Source of the DNA: an uncultured Bacteroidota bacterium
GTDB lineage: Bacteria > Bacteroidota > Bacteroidia > Flavobacteriales > Flavobacteriaceae
Direction of reading: 5' to 3'
DNA length: 64,000 nucleotides
Assembly: GCA_902597545.1 (NCBI GenBank)
Contig: CACJYD010000004.1
Location: 19,988 to 83,987 of the forward strand
The notes under the pieces were generated by a model that saw only the letters and a program-made list of their open reading frames with translations, had not been told where the DNA came from and did no database searches. The position numbers and the translations under genes are program-made. This document shows, in pieces, positions 40,914 to 51,707 of this stretch. Numbering within the stretch: the first letter of the stretch is position 1; each line of letters begins with the position of its first letter.

Positions 40914-40958
40914 TTAACAATAGCTTAACATTGTATTGCACTTGAAACTTGATATTTG
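40914..40958 (+). promoter_or_regulatory. Candidate Pho-box-like promoter: TTAACAA-tagc-TTAACAT, 19 nt, GATATTTG (-7)
   Basis: Heptamers at 40914-40920 and 40925-40931; 19-nt spacer; near-consensus TAnnTTTG at 40951-40958; ATG 18 nt further. Confidence 0.6.
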
Positions 40959-40976
40959 CAACAACACTAATCTATA

Positions 40977-43781
40977 ATGAAAAATAAATCAACTATTCTA
41001 AAAACAATATTTATTCTTTTTATTTCTTACTCATTTTCTCAAAATTCAATTATTAGAGGAACTGTAATTGATGCAGATTTTCAAGACCCAATTCCTTTTG
41101 CAAACATATTAGTGAAAGAAACTGGAACAGGAACAACATCTGATTTTGATGGAAATTTTGAAATTTATTTAGATGAAGGATCATACACACTTCAGTTCAG
41201 TTACATTGGATACAAAACAATTGAAATTAGCGAAGTTGTGACTAATTCCATTGATCCCTATGTTATTAATGTAACTATGGAAGTTTTAGCTGAAGGTTTA
41301 GATGAGGTTGTTGTTTCTGTAAGTGCAAAAAAAAATACTGAAGCATCAGTATTGGCATTTCAAAAAAAATCTGCAAGTTTAGTTGATGGGCTTTCGTCTC
41401 AAAGAATAAAAAGTAGTGGAGCCTCAGATATTGCATCTGCAGTAAAATCAATACCAGGAGTTTCTGTTCAAGGTGGAAAATATGTTTATGTAAGAGGGCT
41501 TGGAGATCGTTATACAAAATCGATTTTAAATGGAATTGATATACCAGGTTTAGACCCAGACAGGAACACAGTTCAAATGGATTTATTTCCTACAAATATT
41601 TTAGATAATGTTATCATAATTAAATCTTCAACAGCCGAAAACCCTGCTGATTTCACTGGTGGAATTATCAATGTTGTTACAAAAGAATTTCCAACCAACA
41701 AACAACTATCAATTTCTATTGGGACATCATACAACCCAAATATGCATTATATCAATAATTTTATTGGATACGAAGGAGGTAAAACAGATTTTTTAGGGTT
41801 TGATGATGGAACTAGATCTTTACCTGTAGATCCAACTAAAACATACAGTTTCTTAGATGTTTTAAACAATCCAATACAAACTGAACAAACCAAAAAATAC
41901 ACCAAAACAATGGCTGGAACAAGACAGTCTAATATGGGTGATTATAGTTTTTCAATTTCTGGGGGTAATCAAAAAAGCATTGGAGATGGAGATAACAAAT
42001 TAGGTTATTTTGGGGCTTTATCATTTAAAAATGAATCAGAATTTTATGAGGGAGCAGAAAATAATGAATATATGCGAAATGAAAATAAATCTGTATATGA
42101 ACTTGATCCAGCAGTAACTCAAAAAGGGGACTATGGAGTTGAATTAGCTACACTAAGCGGTATGGGTGGACTTTCATTTAAAACAGTGAATTCTAAAATC
42201 AAATTTAATGCTCTTCATATACAAAATGGAGAATCTACTGCTGGAGATTTTATTCAAGATAGAATGGATACAGATTTTAATACTTACAAGAAAAGTGTCT
42301 TACAGTATACAGAAAGATCTATAACAAACATTCTTCTTTCAGGAACTCATTCATTAGCTGAAGGTAATTGGAAAATAGATTGGAAATTATCTCCAACTAG
42401 ATCATCCATTCAAGATAAAGATGATAGAACTACTGCATTTAAAATAACTGATGAAGGCCGATATGTAATAAATCTAAATAATAGACCAAAAAGAATATGG
42501 AGGGACCTAGAAGAATTCAATTATGTTGCTAAAATTGATATTGTAAAAAGAATGGAGATATTTAAAAATGATGCTCTTTTTAAATTTGGAATTTTTGGGT
42601 CTTACAAAGAAAGAGATTATAATATTTATGCTGCAACTATAAACTCCCCAACGAACATGGGGACTCTAAATAATGGAGATGCAAATAACATATTAAAGGA
42701 TGTAAATATTTGGAGCACTTCAAACACTGGTGGAAACCTTATAGATTTAACATATAGTTTGATTCAAAGAGGTAAAAGTTTTGTTTCTGATCAAAATAAT
42801 TTAGCTGGATATTTATCATTTGAGTTTAAATTCAATCCTAATTTTAGATCAATAATCGGTTTACGAGCAGAAAAATACTTTACATATTATACTGGTCAGG
42901 ACAGTTCTGGAGACAAAGAATTTAATGATGAAAAGATCATCGATACTTTTGACTTATTTCCATCATCTAATTTCATTTGGACCTTGAATGAGCAGGCTAA
43001 TCTTCGTTTTTCTTATTCTAAAACTACTGCCAGACCTTCATTTAAGGAAGCGTCAATTGCTCAAATTTTTGACCCTTTATCAAACATTGTATTCATTGGA
43101 AATATAGATTTAAAACCTACCTACATTGATAATTTAGATATTAGATATGAGGACTTTGGAGATAATAATCAGCTTTTTGCAATAAGTGCATTTTATAAAA
43201 ATTTCATAAATCCTATTGAGCTAAGCTATTTTGAATCTGCAAGACAAAATTATCAACCTAGAAACCTAGGAAACGCTACAGTCTATGGCTTAGAGTTAGA
43301 ATTAAGAAAAAATATTTCTTCTATGCTAAGTGCAAACATAAATGCTTCAATAATTGAATCTAATCAAAAGTATGGTGAAGCTGAAAGAAATCTTAGATCT
43401 TTGGCTATCAGGGATGGTGAGACAATAAGTGGTTCTAGAGAACTTCAGGGTCAATCCCCCTACCTTATAAATACCAGCATTGATTATAGAAATGATAATG
43501 GAACCAGAGCAGGATTATATTTCAATATGCAAGGTAAAACACTTGAAGTTGTTGGTAATGGGATAAATCCTGACATTTATACACAACCATTTGAAAGTCT
43601 AAACTTTACATTCTCAAAAAGTTTCGGGATTAATAATAAAAGATCAATTAATCTAAAAGTTGAAAATCTTCTTGGAAGTGAAAAAGAAAGTTTTGCAGAA
43701 TCATTTAATGCAACAAAAAAAGTTTTTAGCTATGCAGATCCTGGTATTAAATTCTCAATAGGGTACTCAATTAACTTTTAA
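40977..43781 (+). CDS. TonB-dependent receptor with carboxypeptidase-like regulatory domain
   Basis: IIRGTVIDADFQDPIPFANILVKETGTGTTSDFDG; plug VKSIPGVSVQGGKYVYVRGLGDRYTKSILNG; barrel C-terminus. Confidence 0.93.
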   Translation: MKNKSTILKTIFILFISYSFSQNSIIRGTVIDADFQDPIPFANILVKETGTGTTSDFDGNFEIYLDEGSYTLQFSYIGYKTIEISEVVTNSIDPYVINVTMEVLAEGLDEVVVSVSAKKNTEASVLAFQKKSASLVDGLSSQRIKSSGASDIASAVKSIPGVSVQGGKYVYVRGLGDRYTKSILNGIDIPGLDPDRNTVQMDLFPTNILDNVIIIKSSTAENPADFTGGIINVVTKEFPTNKQLSISIGTSYNPNMHYINNFIGYEGGKTDFLGFDDGTRSLPVDPTKTYSFLDVLNNPIQTEQTKKYTKTMAGTRQSNMGDYSFSISGGNQKSIGDGDNKLGYFGALSFKNESEFYEGAENNEYMRNENKSVYELDPAVTQKGDYGVELATLSGMGGLSFKTVNSKIKFNALHIQNGESTAGDFIQDRMDTDFNTYKKSVLQYTERSITNILLSGTHSLAEGNWKIDWKLSPTRSSIQDKDDRTTAFKITDEGRYVINLNNRPKRIWRDLEEFNYVAKIDIVKRMEIFKNDALFKFGIFGSYKERDYNIYAATINSPTNMGTLNNGDANNILKDVNIWSTSNTGGNLIDLTYSLIQRGKSFVSDQNNLAGYLSFEFKFNPNFRSIIGLRAEKYFTYYTGQDSSGDKEFNDEKIIDTFDLFPSSNFIWTLNEQANLRFSYSKTTARPSFKEASIAQIFDPLSNIVFIGNIDLKPTYIDNLDIRYEDFGDNNQLFAISAFYKNFINPIELSYFESARQNYQPRNLGNATVYGLELELRKNISSMLSANINASIIESNQKYGEAERNLRSLAIRDGETISGSRELQGQSPYLINTSIDYRNDNGTRAGLYFNMQGKTLEVVGNGINPDIYTQPFESLNFTFSKSFGINNKRSINLKVENLLGSEKESFAESFNATKKVFSYADPGIKFSIGYSINF

Positions 43782-43795
43782 TTCAATATCTTAGT

Positions 43796-46099
43796 TTGTT
43801 GATGCAAGACTACTATTTAATACTTGTCATAATCCTTGGAATATTAGCAATTATTGATTTGATGGTTGGAGTTAGTAATGATGCTGTAAACTTTTTAAAC
43901 TCAGCAATTGGATCAAAAGTAGTTTCCTTTAAAACCTTAATGATTATTGCTAGCTTGGGTGTTGCTTTTGGCGCAATGTCATCAAGTGGAATGATGGAAG
44001 TTGCCAGAAAAGGAATATTCAATCCTGAAATGTTTCTATTCTCTGAAATCATGATAATATTTATTGCAGTTATGATAACAGACATATTATTATTAGACTT
44101 GTTTAATTCTTATGGTCTTCCAACCTCAACAACAGTTTCCATTGTTTTTGAACTTTTAGGTGCTGCTGTTGTCATATCAATAATTAAAATTTCATCAAGC
44201 AGCGATGCTTTTATAGATTTATCAACATACATAAACACGTCTAAAGCAACTCAAATAATTTTTGGAATATTTTTGTCCGTCTTAGTTGCCTTTTCAATAG
44301 GGGCATTGGTTCAGTTTTTATCCAGATTAGTTCTGTCTTTTAAATTTGAAGAAAAAAAGAAATGGTTGGGTTCAATATTTGGAGGAATCGCCTTAACATC
44401 AATATTTTATTTCATTGTAATTAAGGGATTAAAAGGAACGCCATACTCATCAAGTAGTTTTGAAATTTTAAATGGGAGTACTCTTTCAAACTTTATAGAC
44501 AATAATCTAGTATCAATTGTTATTGTATCACTTTTGTTTTTAACATTTTTATCTTATTTAATCAATTCCATTTTAAAAGTAAATATCTATACAATTGTAA
44601 TTTGTGTTGGAACATTTGCATTAGCATTAGCATTTGCAGGGAATGACCTTGTTAACTTTATTGGTGTGCCAATTGCTGGATATCAATCATACCTTGCGTG
44701 GATTGGCTCTGGAGTTGAAGCTGATGCATACTTTATGGGCGCATTATCAGAAAAAGTCGCAGCACCAACATTGATACTGCTTGGTGCAGGTGTAATTATG
44801 ATAGTTACATTATGGACTTCTTCAAAAGCTAAATCTGTTATAAAAACATCCATTGATTTATCAAGACAAGAAGAAACAATTGAAAGATTTGAACCAAATT
44901 TTCTTTCTAGAGGACTAGTTAGATTAGGGGCTTATTTTCAAAAAAGTTTTTTAAAAATACTTCCAAATAATTCAATTAATTTTATTGAGAGACAGTACAT
45001 AAAACCAAAAGTAAACACGCTAATACTTAGGAAAGATAGACCTGCATTTGATAAAATTAGAGCTTCAATTAATTTAGTAGTAGCTGCAATTTTAATATCA
45101 ATAGCTACATCTTACAAGCTACCACTTTCAACAACATATGTAACATTTATGGTTGCTATGGGAACATCTTTAGCAGATAGGGCGTGGGGAAGTGACAGTG
45201 CTGCTTACAGAGTTGCAGGTGTAATTAATGTAATTGGCGGATGGCTTATGACTGCACTAATTGCCTTTTTGGCTTCAGGTCTAATTGCTTCAATTATCTA
45301 TTATTTTGATCAATATGCTTTATACCTTTTAGTTCTTATAGTAGCAATAGTTTTAACTAAAAATTACTTTACTCATAAAGAAAGAAGAACAAAAGAAATT
45401 GAAGAGGAAGAGCTAGAGTTAATTGAAAGTAAATCAATAAAAGGCGTAATTTTTGAAAGCTCTAAAAACATTACCAAATTTTCAAAAAGAATTAGTAAGC
45501 TATATAAAAATCTACTAACAGGAATTAGCTCAAAAAATATTTTACTATTAAAAGACAGTGAATCAATAGTCAATAAACTAGATAAAGATGTAGATCTTAT
45601 CGCTAATAATGTTTTCTATTTTATTAAAAACTTAGATGAAGCAACTTCACAATCTGCGTCTAATTTTCATATGAGTGTTCTTGAATCTTTAGAAAATATA
45701 ACAAGACTCACTCAATCGTTATTAAAGTCCAGTTCTAAACATTTTAAAAATGAACACAGGGGGCTAACATTCCAACAATTAAGAGAGCTCAAGGAGATTG
45801 AAATAGATTTAGAATTATTTTTCAACAAGGTTATAGAAACTTTTGAAAATAAAAATTACAAACAAATTCAATCAATTTTTGAGATTAAAGAAAGTGTAAG
45901 CAATTCTCTGGAATCAAAAATTAAATCTCAAATTTCTCGAACGAAAGAGAAAGAATCTAGCCCAAGGAATACAAGGCTTTATTTTGAAATCCTTAAAAAA
46001 ACTAAAAAAATTACTGAAAATTATATTGAAATTTTAGAGCTGTACTCAGATAAGTATGATGAGAAAATCAGCCCTACACAATTTGAAAATCAAGATTAA
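43796..46099 (+). CDS. Inorganic phosphate transporter (PiT family) with C-terminal PhoU-like domain
   Basis: SNDAVNFLNSAIGSK and AFAGNDLVNFIGVPIAGYQSY signature halves; long helical C-terminal extension. Confidence 0.9.
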   Translation: MLMQDYYLILVIILGILAIIDLMVGVSNDAVNFLNSAIGSKVVSFKTLMIIASLGVAFGAMSSSGMMEVARKGIFNPEMFLFSEIMIIFIAVMITDILLLDLFNSYGLPTSTTVSIVFELLGAAVVISIIKISSSSDAFIDLSTYINTSKATQIIFGIFLSVLVAFSIGALVQFLSRLVLSFKFEEKKKWLGSIFGGIALTSIFYFIVIKGLKGTPYSSSSFEILNGSTLSNFIDNNLVSIVIVSLLFLTFLSYLINSILKVNIYTIVICVGTFALALAFAGNDLVNFIGVPIAGYQSYLAWIGSGVEADAYFMGALSEKVAAPTLILLGAGVIMIVTLWTSSKAKSVIKTSIDLSRQEETIERFEPNFLSRGLVRLGAYFQKSFLKILPNNSINFIERQYIKPKVNTLILRKDRPAFDKIRASINLVVAAILISIATSYKLPLSTTYVTFMVAMGTSLADRAWGSDSAAYRVAGVINVIGGWLMTALIAFLASGLIASIIYYFDQYALYLLVLIVAIVLTKNYFTHKERRTKEIEEEELELIESKSIKGVIFESSKNITKFSKRISKLYKNLLTGISSKNILLLKDSESIVNKLDKDVDLIANNVFYFIKNLDEATSQSASNFHMSVLESLENITRLTQSLLKSSSKHFKNEHRGLTFQQLRELKEIEIDLELFFNKVIETFENKNYKQIQSIFEIKESVSNSLESKIKSQISRTKEKESSPRNTRLYFEILKKTKKITENYIEILELYSDKYDEKISPTQFENQD

Positions 46100-46101
46100 A
46101 A

Positions 46102-48549
46102 TTAGGAACCACACATTAAGCAATCATCTCCTTCATCATTCTTGTTTTTTTCGATCATCTCCTTTAATTCTTCTGCAGTTAATGGCTCAACAGGGATTTG
46201 AGAAACGGCATCAGCAGTTGGTGGAGGTTCAGCGATAGATGCTGTTGCAGCAACCTCTTCTTTAACCTTTTCTTCTTTCTTAGTATTATCGAGTGTAAAT
46301 TTAATTGCATCTACAGCTGACTTTGTTCTTAAGTAATACATTCCAGTTTTTAAACCAGATTTCCATGCATAAAAATGCATTGATGTTAACTTGGCCATTG
46401 TAGCGCCTTCCATAAATAAATTTAATGACTGAGACTGATCAATGAAATATCCTCTGTGTCTAGCCATATCAATTATATCTTTCATTTTTAGTTCCCAAAC
46501 TGTTCTGTAAAGCTCTTTAATATCCTCAGGAATTCCATCTATGTGTTGGATTGATCCATTTGCTTTCATTAACTCTTGCTTTAACTCTTCAGTCCACAAA
46601 CCTAATTTTACAAGATCTTCTAATAGATGTTTATTTACAACAATAAATTCACCTGAAAGAACTCTTCTCGTGTATATATTTGATGTGTAAGGCTCAAAAC
46701 ATTCATTGTTTCCAAGTATTTGAGCGGTTGAAGCAGTAGGCATAGGTGCAACCAATAATGAGTTTCTCACACCATTCTTTTTAATTTCTTTTCTAAGACC
46801 ATCCCAATCCCATCTTCCGCTTAATTCATCATCTTTAATGCCCCACATATTGTGTTGAAATTCACCTTTAGAAATTGGAGACCCTTTATAAGATTTATAT
46901 GCCCCATCTTTAATTGCTTCTTCCATTGATGCGGTCAAAGCAGCAAAATAAATTGTTTCAAAAATTTCTTGGTTTAAGGTTTTTGCATCATCACATGTAA
47001 AAGGCATTCTTAATTTTATAAATGTGTCAGCAAGACCTTGTACTCCTAATCCAATTGGTCTATGTCTGAAATTTGAATTCTCAGCTTCCTTAACTGGATA
47101 ATAATTTCTATCAATTACTTTATTCAAATTCTTAGTAACTCTTTTAGTTACTTTAAATAGTTCCTTATGGTCAAAAGAATTATTCTTAACAAACATTGGA
47201 AGAGCAATTGATGCGAGGTTGCATACAGCAATTTCATCTTTAGATGTATACTCTAATATTTCAGTACAAAGATTTGAAGATCTGATTGTACCTAAGTTTT
47301 TTTGATTTGACTTTCTGTTACATGCGTCCTTGTATAACATGTACGGAGTACCAGTTTCAATTTGAGCTTCTAATATTTTTTCCCAAAGCTCTCTGGCCTT
47401 AATTGTCTTTCTTCCTTTTTGATCTTTCTCGTATTTTAAATAAAGTTTTTCAAACTCTTCACTGTGTGTATCATACAATCCGGGACACTCGTTTGGACAC
47501 ATTAAAGTCCACTCTTCATTACTTTCAACTCTTTTCATGAATAAGTCTGGAATCCACATTGCATAAAACAAGTCTCTTGCTCTCATCTCCTCTTTACCAT
47601 GATTTTTCTTTAATTCTAAAAAGTCAAATATATCTGAATGCCACGGCTCAATGTATATTGCAAATGATCCTTTTCGTTTTCCTCCACCTTGATCAACGTA
47701 TCTAGCTGTATCATTGAAAACTCTCAACATAGGAACTATACCATTTGAAGTACCATTAGTCCCAGCTATGTATGAACCGGTTGCTCTAATATTATGTATG
47801 GACAATCCGATACCGCCAGCTGATTGAGAAATTTTTGCTGTTTGCTTTAATGTATTGTATATACCATCTATGCTATCATCCTGCATTGTCAATAAAAAAC
47901 ATGAGGATAGCTGAGGCTTTGGTGTTCCTGAATTAAATAATGTAGGAGTTGCATGAGTAAAATACTTTTTTGACATCAAAGTATATGTTTCAATTGCAGC
48001 GTCTAGATCATCCAAATGAATACCAATTGAAACCCTCATCAACATATGTTGAGGTCTCTCAACAGTAACTCCATTTAACTTTAGAAGATATGATCTCTCA
48101 AGTGTTTTGAATCCAAAATAATCATAGTTGAAATCTCTGTTATAAATAATTGTGGAATCAAGTTTCTCAGCATTTTTCTTAATTACTTTATAAACCTCGT
48201 CTGACAATAATGGAGCTTTTTTATTTGTCCTTGGATTCACATAATTATACAAATCATCCATAGTTTGTGAGAATGATTTCTTTGTGTTTTTGTGAAGGTT
48301 TGAAACAGAAATTCTAGAAGCTAAATTAGCATAGTCTGGATGAGTTGTAGTCATTGTAGCAGCAACTTCTGCAGCAAGGTTATCAAGCTCTGATGTAGTT
48401 ACACCATCATAGAGACCTTCAATAACTCTCATTGAAACTCTGACTGGATCCACAAGTGGGTTAAGACCATAGCAAAGCTTTTTAATTCTTGCCGTTATCT
48501 TATCAAACATTACTGGCTCCTTGTGGCCGTCTCTTTTTACTACAAACAT
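46102..48549 (-). CDS. nrdA: Ribonucleoside-diphosphate reductase subunit alpha
   Basis: N-terminal ATP-cone, [36 protein letters not shown]-terminal CLMC. Confidence 0.97.
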   Translation of the reverse strand: MFVVKRDGHKEPVMFDKITARIKKLCYGLNPLVDPVRVSMRVIEGLYDGVTTSELDNLAAEVAATMTTTHPDYANLASRISVSNLHKNTKKSFSQTMDDLYNYVNPRTNKKAPLLSDEVYKVIKKNAEKLDSTIIYNRDFNYDYFGFKTLERSYLLKLNGVTVERPQHMLMRVSIGIHLDDLDAAIETYTLMSKKYFTHATPTLFNSGTPKPQLSSCFLLTMQDDSIDGIYNTLKQTAKISQSAGGIGLSIHNIRATGSYIAGTNGTSNGIVPMLRVFNDTARYVDQGGGKRKGSFAIYIEPWHSDIFDFLELKKNHGKEEMRARDLFYAMWIPDLFMKRVESNEEWTLMCPNECPGLYDTHSEEFEKLYLKYEKDQKGRKTIKARELWEKILEAQIETGTPYMLYKDACNRKSNQKNLGTIRSSNLCTEILEYTSKDEIAVCNLASIALPMFVKNNSFDHKELFKVTKRVTKNLNKVIDRNYYPVKEAENSNFRHRPIGLGVQGLADTFIKLRMPFTCDDAKTLNQEIFETIYFAALTASMEEAIKDGAYKSYKGSPISKGEFQHNMWGIKDDELSGRWDWDGLRKEIKKNGVRNSLLVAPMPTASTAQILGNNECFEPYTSNIYTRRVLSGEFIVVNKHLLEDLVKLGLWTEELKQELMKANGSIQHIDGIPEDIKELYRTVWELKMKDIIDMARHRGYFIDQSQSLNLFMEGATMAKLTSMHFYAWKSGLKTGMYYLRTKSAVDAIKFTLDNTKKEEKVKEEVAATASIAEPPPTADAVSQIPVEPLTAEELKEMIEKNKNDEGDDCLMCGS

Positions 48550-48580
48550 TTGGTACTAGTTGTTGTTCTTATAAATTTAA

Positions 48581-49552
48581 TTAAAAATCTTCATCAAAAC
48601 TGATCTCTTCAGATCTAGTATCATTATTTAATACTCCAGCTTTTTGATACTCCGAAACTCTTTTTTCAAAGAAGTTTGTTTTTCCTTGTAAAGAAATCAT
48701 ATCCATGAATTCAAATGGATTTGTTGAGTTATAAACTTTATCACAATTAAGCTCAACCAAAAGTCTATCGGTGACAAATTCCAAATATTGAGTCATTAGT
48801 TTTGCATTCATTCCAATTAGACTAACTGGAAGTGATTCTGTAATAAACTCTTTTTCTATTTCTAATGCATCAGTCAAAATCTCAGTGATTCTTTCTTTAG
48901 GAACTTTATTTACAAGGTGATTATTGTGCAGGTGTACGGCATAATCACAATGTACACCTTCGTCTCTTGAAATAAGTTCATTTGAAAAAGTTAAACCAGG
49001 CATGAGTCCTCTTTTCTTTAACCAAAATATAGAGCAGAATGCACCTGAAAAAAAGATACCTTCAACACCTGCAAATGCTATTAATCTTTCTGCAAATGAA
49101 TCAGACTCAATCCACTTTAATGCCCAATCTGCTTTCTTTTTAATTGCTGGAAAGGTTTCGATTGCATTGAATAGTTTATCTTTTTCAGCATCGTCTTTAA
49201 CATACGTATCTATCAATAATGAATAAGTTTCTGAATGAATATTTTCCATCATTATTTGAAAGCCATAGAAAAACTTGGCTTCAGAATACTGAACCTCATT
49301 AACAAAATTCTCAGCAAGATTTTCATTAACGATTCCGTCAGATGCAGCAAAGAATGCTAAAATATGTTTGATGAAATATCTTTCATCATCATTTAATTTT
49401 GTTTTCCAATCTGTCAAATCTTGGTGTAGGTCAATTTCTTCAGCAGTCCAAAAACTAGCTTCACATTTTTTATACCACTCCCATAAATCGTGATGTTTAA
49501 TTGGGAAGATGACAAATCTATCTTTATTTTCTTTTAAAATTGGTTCAACCAT
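48581..49552 (-). CDS. nrdB: Ribonucleoside-diphosphate reductase subunit beta
   Basis: Class I R2: [41 protein letters not shown]. Confidence 0.97.
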   Translation of the reverse strand: MVEPILKENKDRFVIFPIKHHDLWEWYKKCEASFWTAEEIDLHQDLTDWKTKLNDDERYFIKHILAFFAASDGIVNENLAENFVNEVQYSEAKFFYGFQIMMENIHSETYSLLIDTYVKDDAEKDKLFNAIETFPAIKKKADWALKWIESDSFAERLIAFAGVEGIFFSGAFCSIFWLKKRGLMPGLTFSNELISRDEGVHCDYAVHLHNNHLVNKVPKERITEILTDALEIEKEFITESLPVSLIGMNAKLMTQYLEFVTDRLLVELNCDKVYNSTNPFEFMDMISLQGKTNFFEKRVSEYQKAGVLNNDTRSEEISFDEDF

Positions 49553-49578
49553 AACGTCTAAATGTAAAAATGAATTAA

Positions 49579-49630
49579 ATGCAATAGAGCTTTACTAAGT
49601 GTATAATAGTAGCATGCAATAAAGCTTAAC
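49579..49630. promoter_or_regulatory. Two 17-bp near-identical direct repeats upstream of nrdBA
   Basis: ATGCAATAGAGCTTTAC (49579-49595) and ATGCAATAAAGCTTAAC (49614-49630), 15/17 identical, 35 bp apart. Confidence 0.55.
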
Positions 49631-49760
49631 AAAGATTCTAAATTGTTATCAAAAAAAAAAGAATTAATTATTCACAAATTGTATTAGTTTTTAACAATTT
49701 TAAAAACTTAAATAAAAAATAAAGCGATTAATAATTTGAATTTTTATTTTCGAAAATATT

Positions 49761-49958
49761 ATGTTAAAATATATAGGTCTTGCAATTTCCATCATTATAT
49801 TAATAATCAATTTAGTATACTTTGATTACAGTGATGCTATTTTTTCTAACGATAATAAGGTTGCGCTAATTGGAATTTTTGGGAGCTTATGTGCTATAAT
49901 ACTAATCTTAATTTTAATTATTTCTGAAAAAATAAATTCAAAAATTAAAGGTCAATAA
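49761..49958 (+). CDS. Small two-TM hypothetical protein
   Basis: 65 aa with two hydrophobic segments; ATG start in AT-rich upstream region. Confidence 0.45.
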   Translation: MLKYIGLAISIIILIINLVYFDYSDAIFSNDNKVALIGIFGSLCAIILILILIISEKINSKIKGQ

Positions 49959-50370
49959 TTTGATCAACTTGAACCCCAGCATTAATCAAAAAATCTAATC
50001 CAGACCTGTCTTTATATTCATTAATGTAGACTACTCGCTTAATGCCAGATTGAAAAATCAACTTACTACATTCCGTACATGGCGACAAAGTAACATAAAG
50101 GGTTGCTCCAATACTGGATTGAGTTGAGGCTGCAACTTTCATAATTGCATTTGCCTCAGCATGTAAAACATACCACTTAGTATAACCTTCATCGTCTTCA
50201 CAGTTATTATCAAGTCCAGTTGGGGTCCCATTATATCCGTCAGAAATAATCATTCGGTCCTTAACAATTAAAGCCCCTACTTGTCTTCTTTTACAATAAG
50301 ATAACTTAGCCCATTCACTAGCCATTTTTAAATAAGCCTTATCGTACTTTAATTGTTTTTTATCAATCAT
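49945..50370 (-). CDS. dCMP deaminase family protein
   Basis: CKRRQVGALIVKDRMIISDGYNGTPTG, LHAEANAI, LYVTLSPCTECSKLI. Confidence 0.93.
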   Translation of the reverse strand: MIDKKQLKYDKAYLKMASEWAKLSYCKRRQVGALIVKDRMIISDGYNGTPTGLDNNCEDDEGYTKWYVLHAEANAIMKVAASTQSSIGATLYVTLSPCTECSKLIFQSGIKRVVYINEYKDRSGLDFLINAGVQVDQIIDL

Positions 50371-50374
50371 ATTT

Positions 50375-50944
50375 CTAAATAAATATTAATATAGTTAATA
50401 AACAAACTATAATGGAAATTAATCGAACGTAATTTTTTCTAAAGCCAGGATTGATTAAAAATAAAATTGAGTTCAAAATTAAAATTGAAGTTGCTATTAA
50501 TATTTGTGCGGTTTCAACACCAAATGAAAAACCAATCAATGCTACTAGATCGACACCATCATTGAATGTAATTTGATTAAAAAAGTTTGCAAAACCAAAT
50601 CCGTGAATTAATCCAAAAAATAAAGCAATCAGTATTGTTAAGTAACTGATTTTTTGAGTGGACTTTAAAAAAAATAGATTTGTTAGAGCAGAAATAATTA
50701 TAGTTACTGGAATTAAAAATTCAATAATCTCAGAGTTTGGTTTATATATATTGTATGATGAAATTACTAAAGACATTGAATGGCCAATTGTAAAAAAAGT
50801 GACAATCCAAAATAATTTTTTCCAACTTTTAAATGAGTACACAACTGAAATTGAAACAAGAAATAGCAAATGGTCATAGGCACCTATGTCCATTATATGA
50901 CTGAACCCAATTTCTAAATAAAAAATGATTTGATCTAAATTCAT
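50375..50944 (-). CDS. HupE/UreJ family membrane protein
   Basis: FSHIMDIGAYDHLLFL, FTIGHSMSL, FGLIHGFGFAN. Confidence 0.9.
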   Translation of the reverse strand: MNLDQIIFYLEIGFSHIMDIGAYDHLLFLVSISVVYSFKSWKKLFWIVTFFTIGHSMSLVISSYNIYKPNSEIIEFLIPVTIIISALTNLFFLKSTQKISYLTILIALFFGLIHGFGFANFFNQITFNDGVDLVALIGFSFGVETAQILIATSILILNSILFLINPGFRKNYVRLISIIVCLLTILIFI

Positions 50945-51642
50945 ATTCCTCTTTGTTTTTTGATGTTTTCATATGCAGCTTGAATTTTAGAAAATTTTTC
51001 CTTTGCCGCCTTTACATAAACTTCACCCAAATTTTGAACTTTATCAGGATGATGTTTTTTTGCTAATTCTCTGTAAGCTTTTTTTAATTCATCATTAGTA
51101 CAGTTTTTATCAATTTCTAAAATTTTATAATCAGAATCTGAAGATTTAAAGAACATCGCTTTAATACTTTCAAAATCTATTCTTGAAATATTTAAATATC
51201 TGGTGAATTCCAGCAACTTCTCAATTTCACTTTTTGAAACATTTCCATCAGCCTTAGCAATATTAAAAAGAAAATGAATCAATTGAAGGCGAGTTCCATA
51301 AGTTGTTCTCCTTAAAAAAAAACTACATATTTTTTCAGCAGAAATATTTCGTTTATCAATATTATTATTGAACTGTTTAAATAAAATCTCAGCTCTAGCT
51401 TGACCATATATCGATATAAAATAATTTCTTACATATTGAAGTTCCTTTTGGGAAACATTTCCATCTGATTTAATTAAAATGGATGCTAAAGCCAATAGAT
51501 TTAACTCAAAATCCTTTTTAATATTGTTTCTAATTTTTATGAAACTATTTTTATCTATTTGATGTCCAATAAATAAACCGATAAAAAATCCAGGTAACCT
51601 AAAAATATAAAACCCAATAATTCCTAAAATCCACTTATACAT
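50941..51642 (-). CDS. TerB-like/DnaJ domain protein (DjlA-like)
   Basis: ALASILIKSDGNVSQKE TerB-like region and C-terminal J-domain YKILEIDKNCTNDELKKAYRELAKKHHPDK. Confidence 0.9.
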   Translation of the reverse strand: MYKWILGIIGFYIFRLPGFFIGLFIGHQIDKNSFIKIRNNIKKDFELNLLALASILIKSDGNVSQKELQYVRNYFISIYGQARAEILFKQFNNNIDKRNISAEKICSFFLRRTTYGTRLQLIHFLFNIAKADGNVSKSEIEKLLEFTRYLNISRIDFESIKAMFFKSSDSDYKILEIDKNCTNDELKKAYRELAKKHHPDKVQNLGEVYVKAAKEKFSKIQAAYENIKKQRGI

Positions 51643-51707
51643 GATATGATGTTCAAATTTACAAATGTCAATTAATAGTTCTTTATTATATTTGAAAAAA
51701 TAAAATT

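Noticed and set aside
46056-46238. ORF 60 aa (+)
   Set aside because: Spans the PiT 3' end and antisense of the nrdA C-terminus; no family features.
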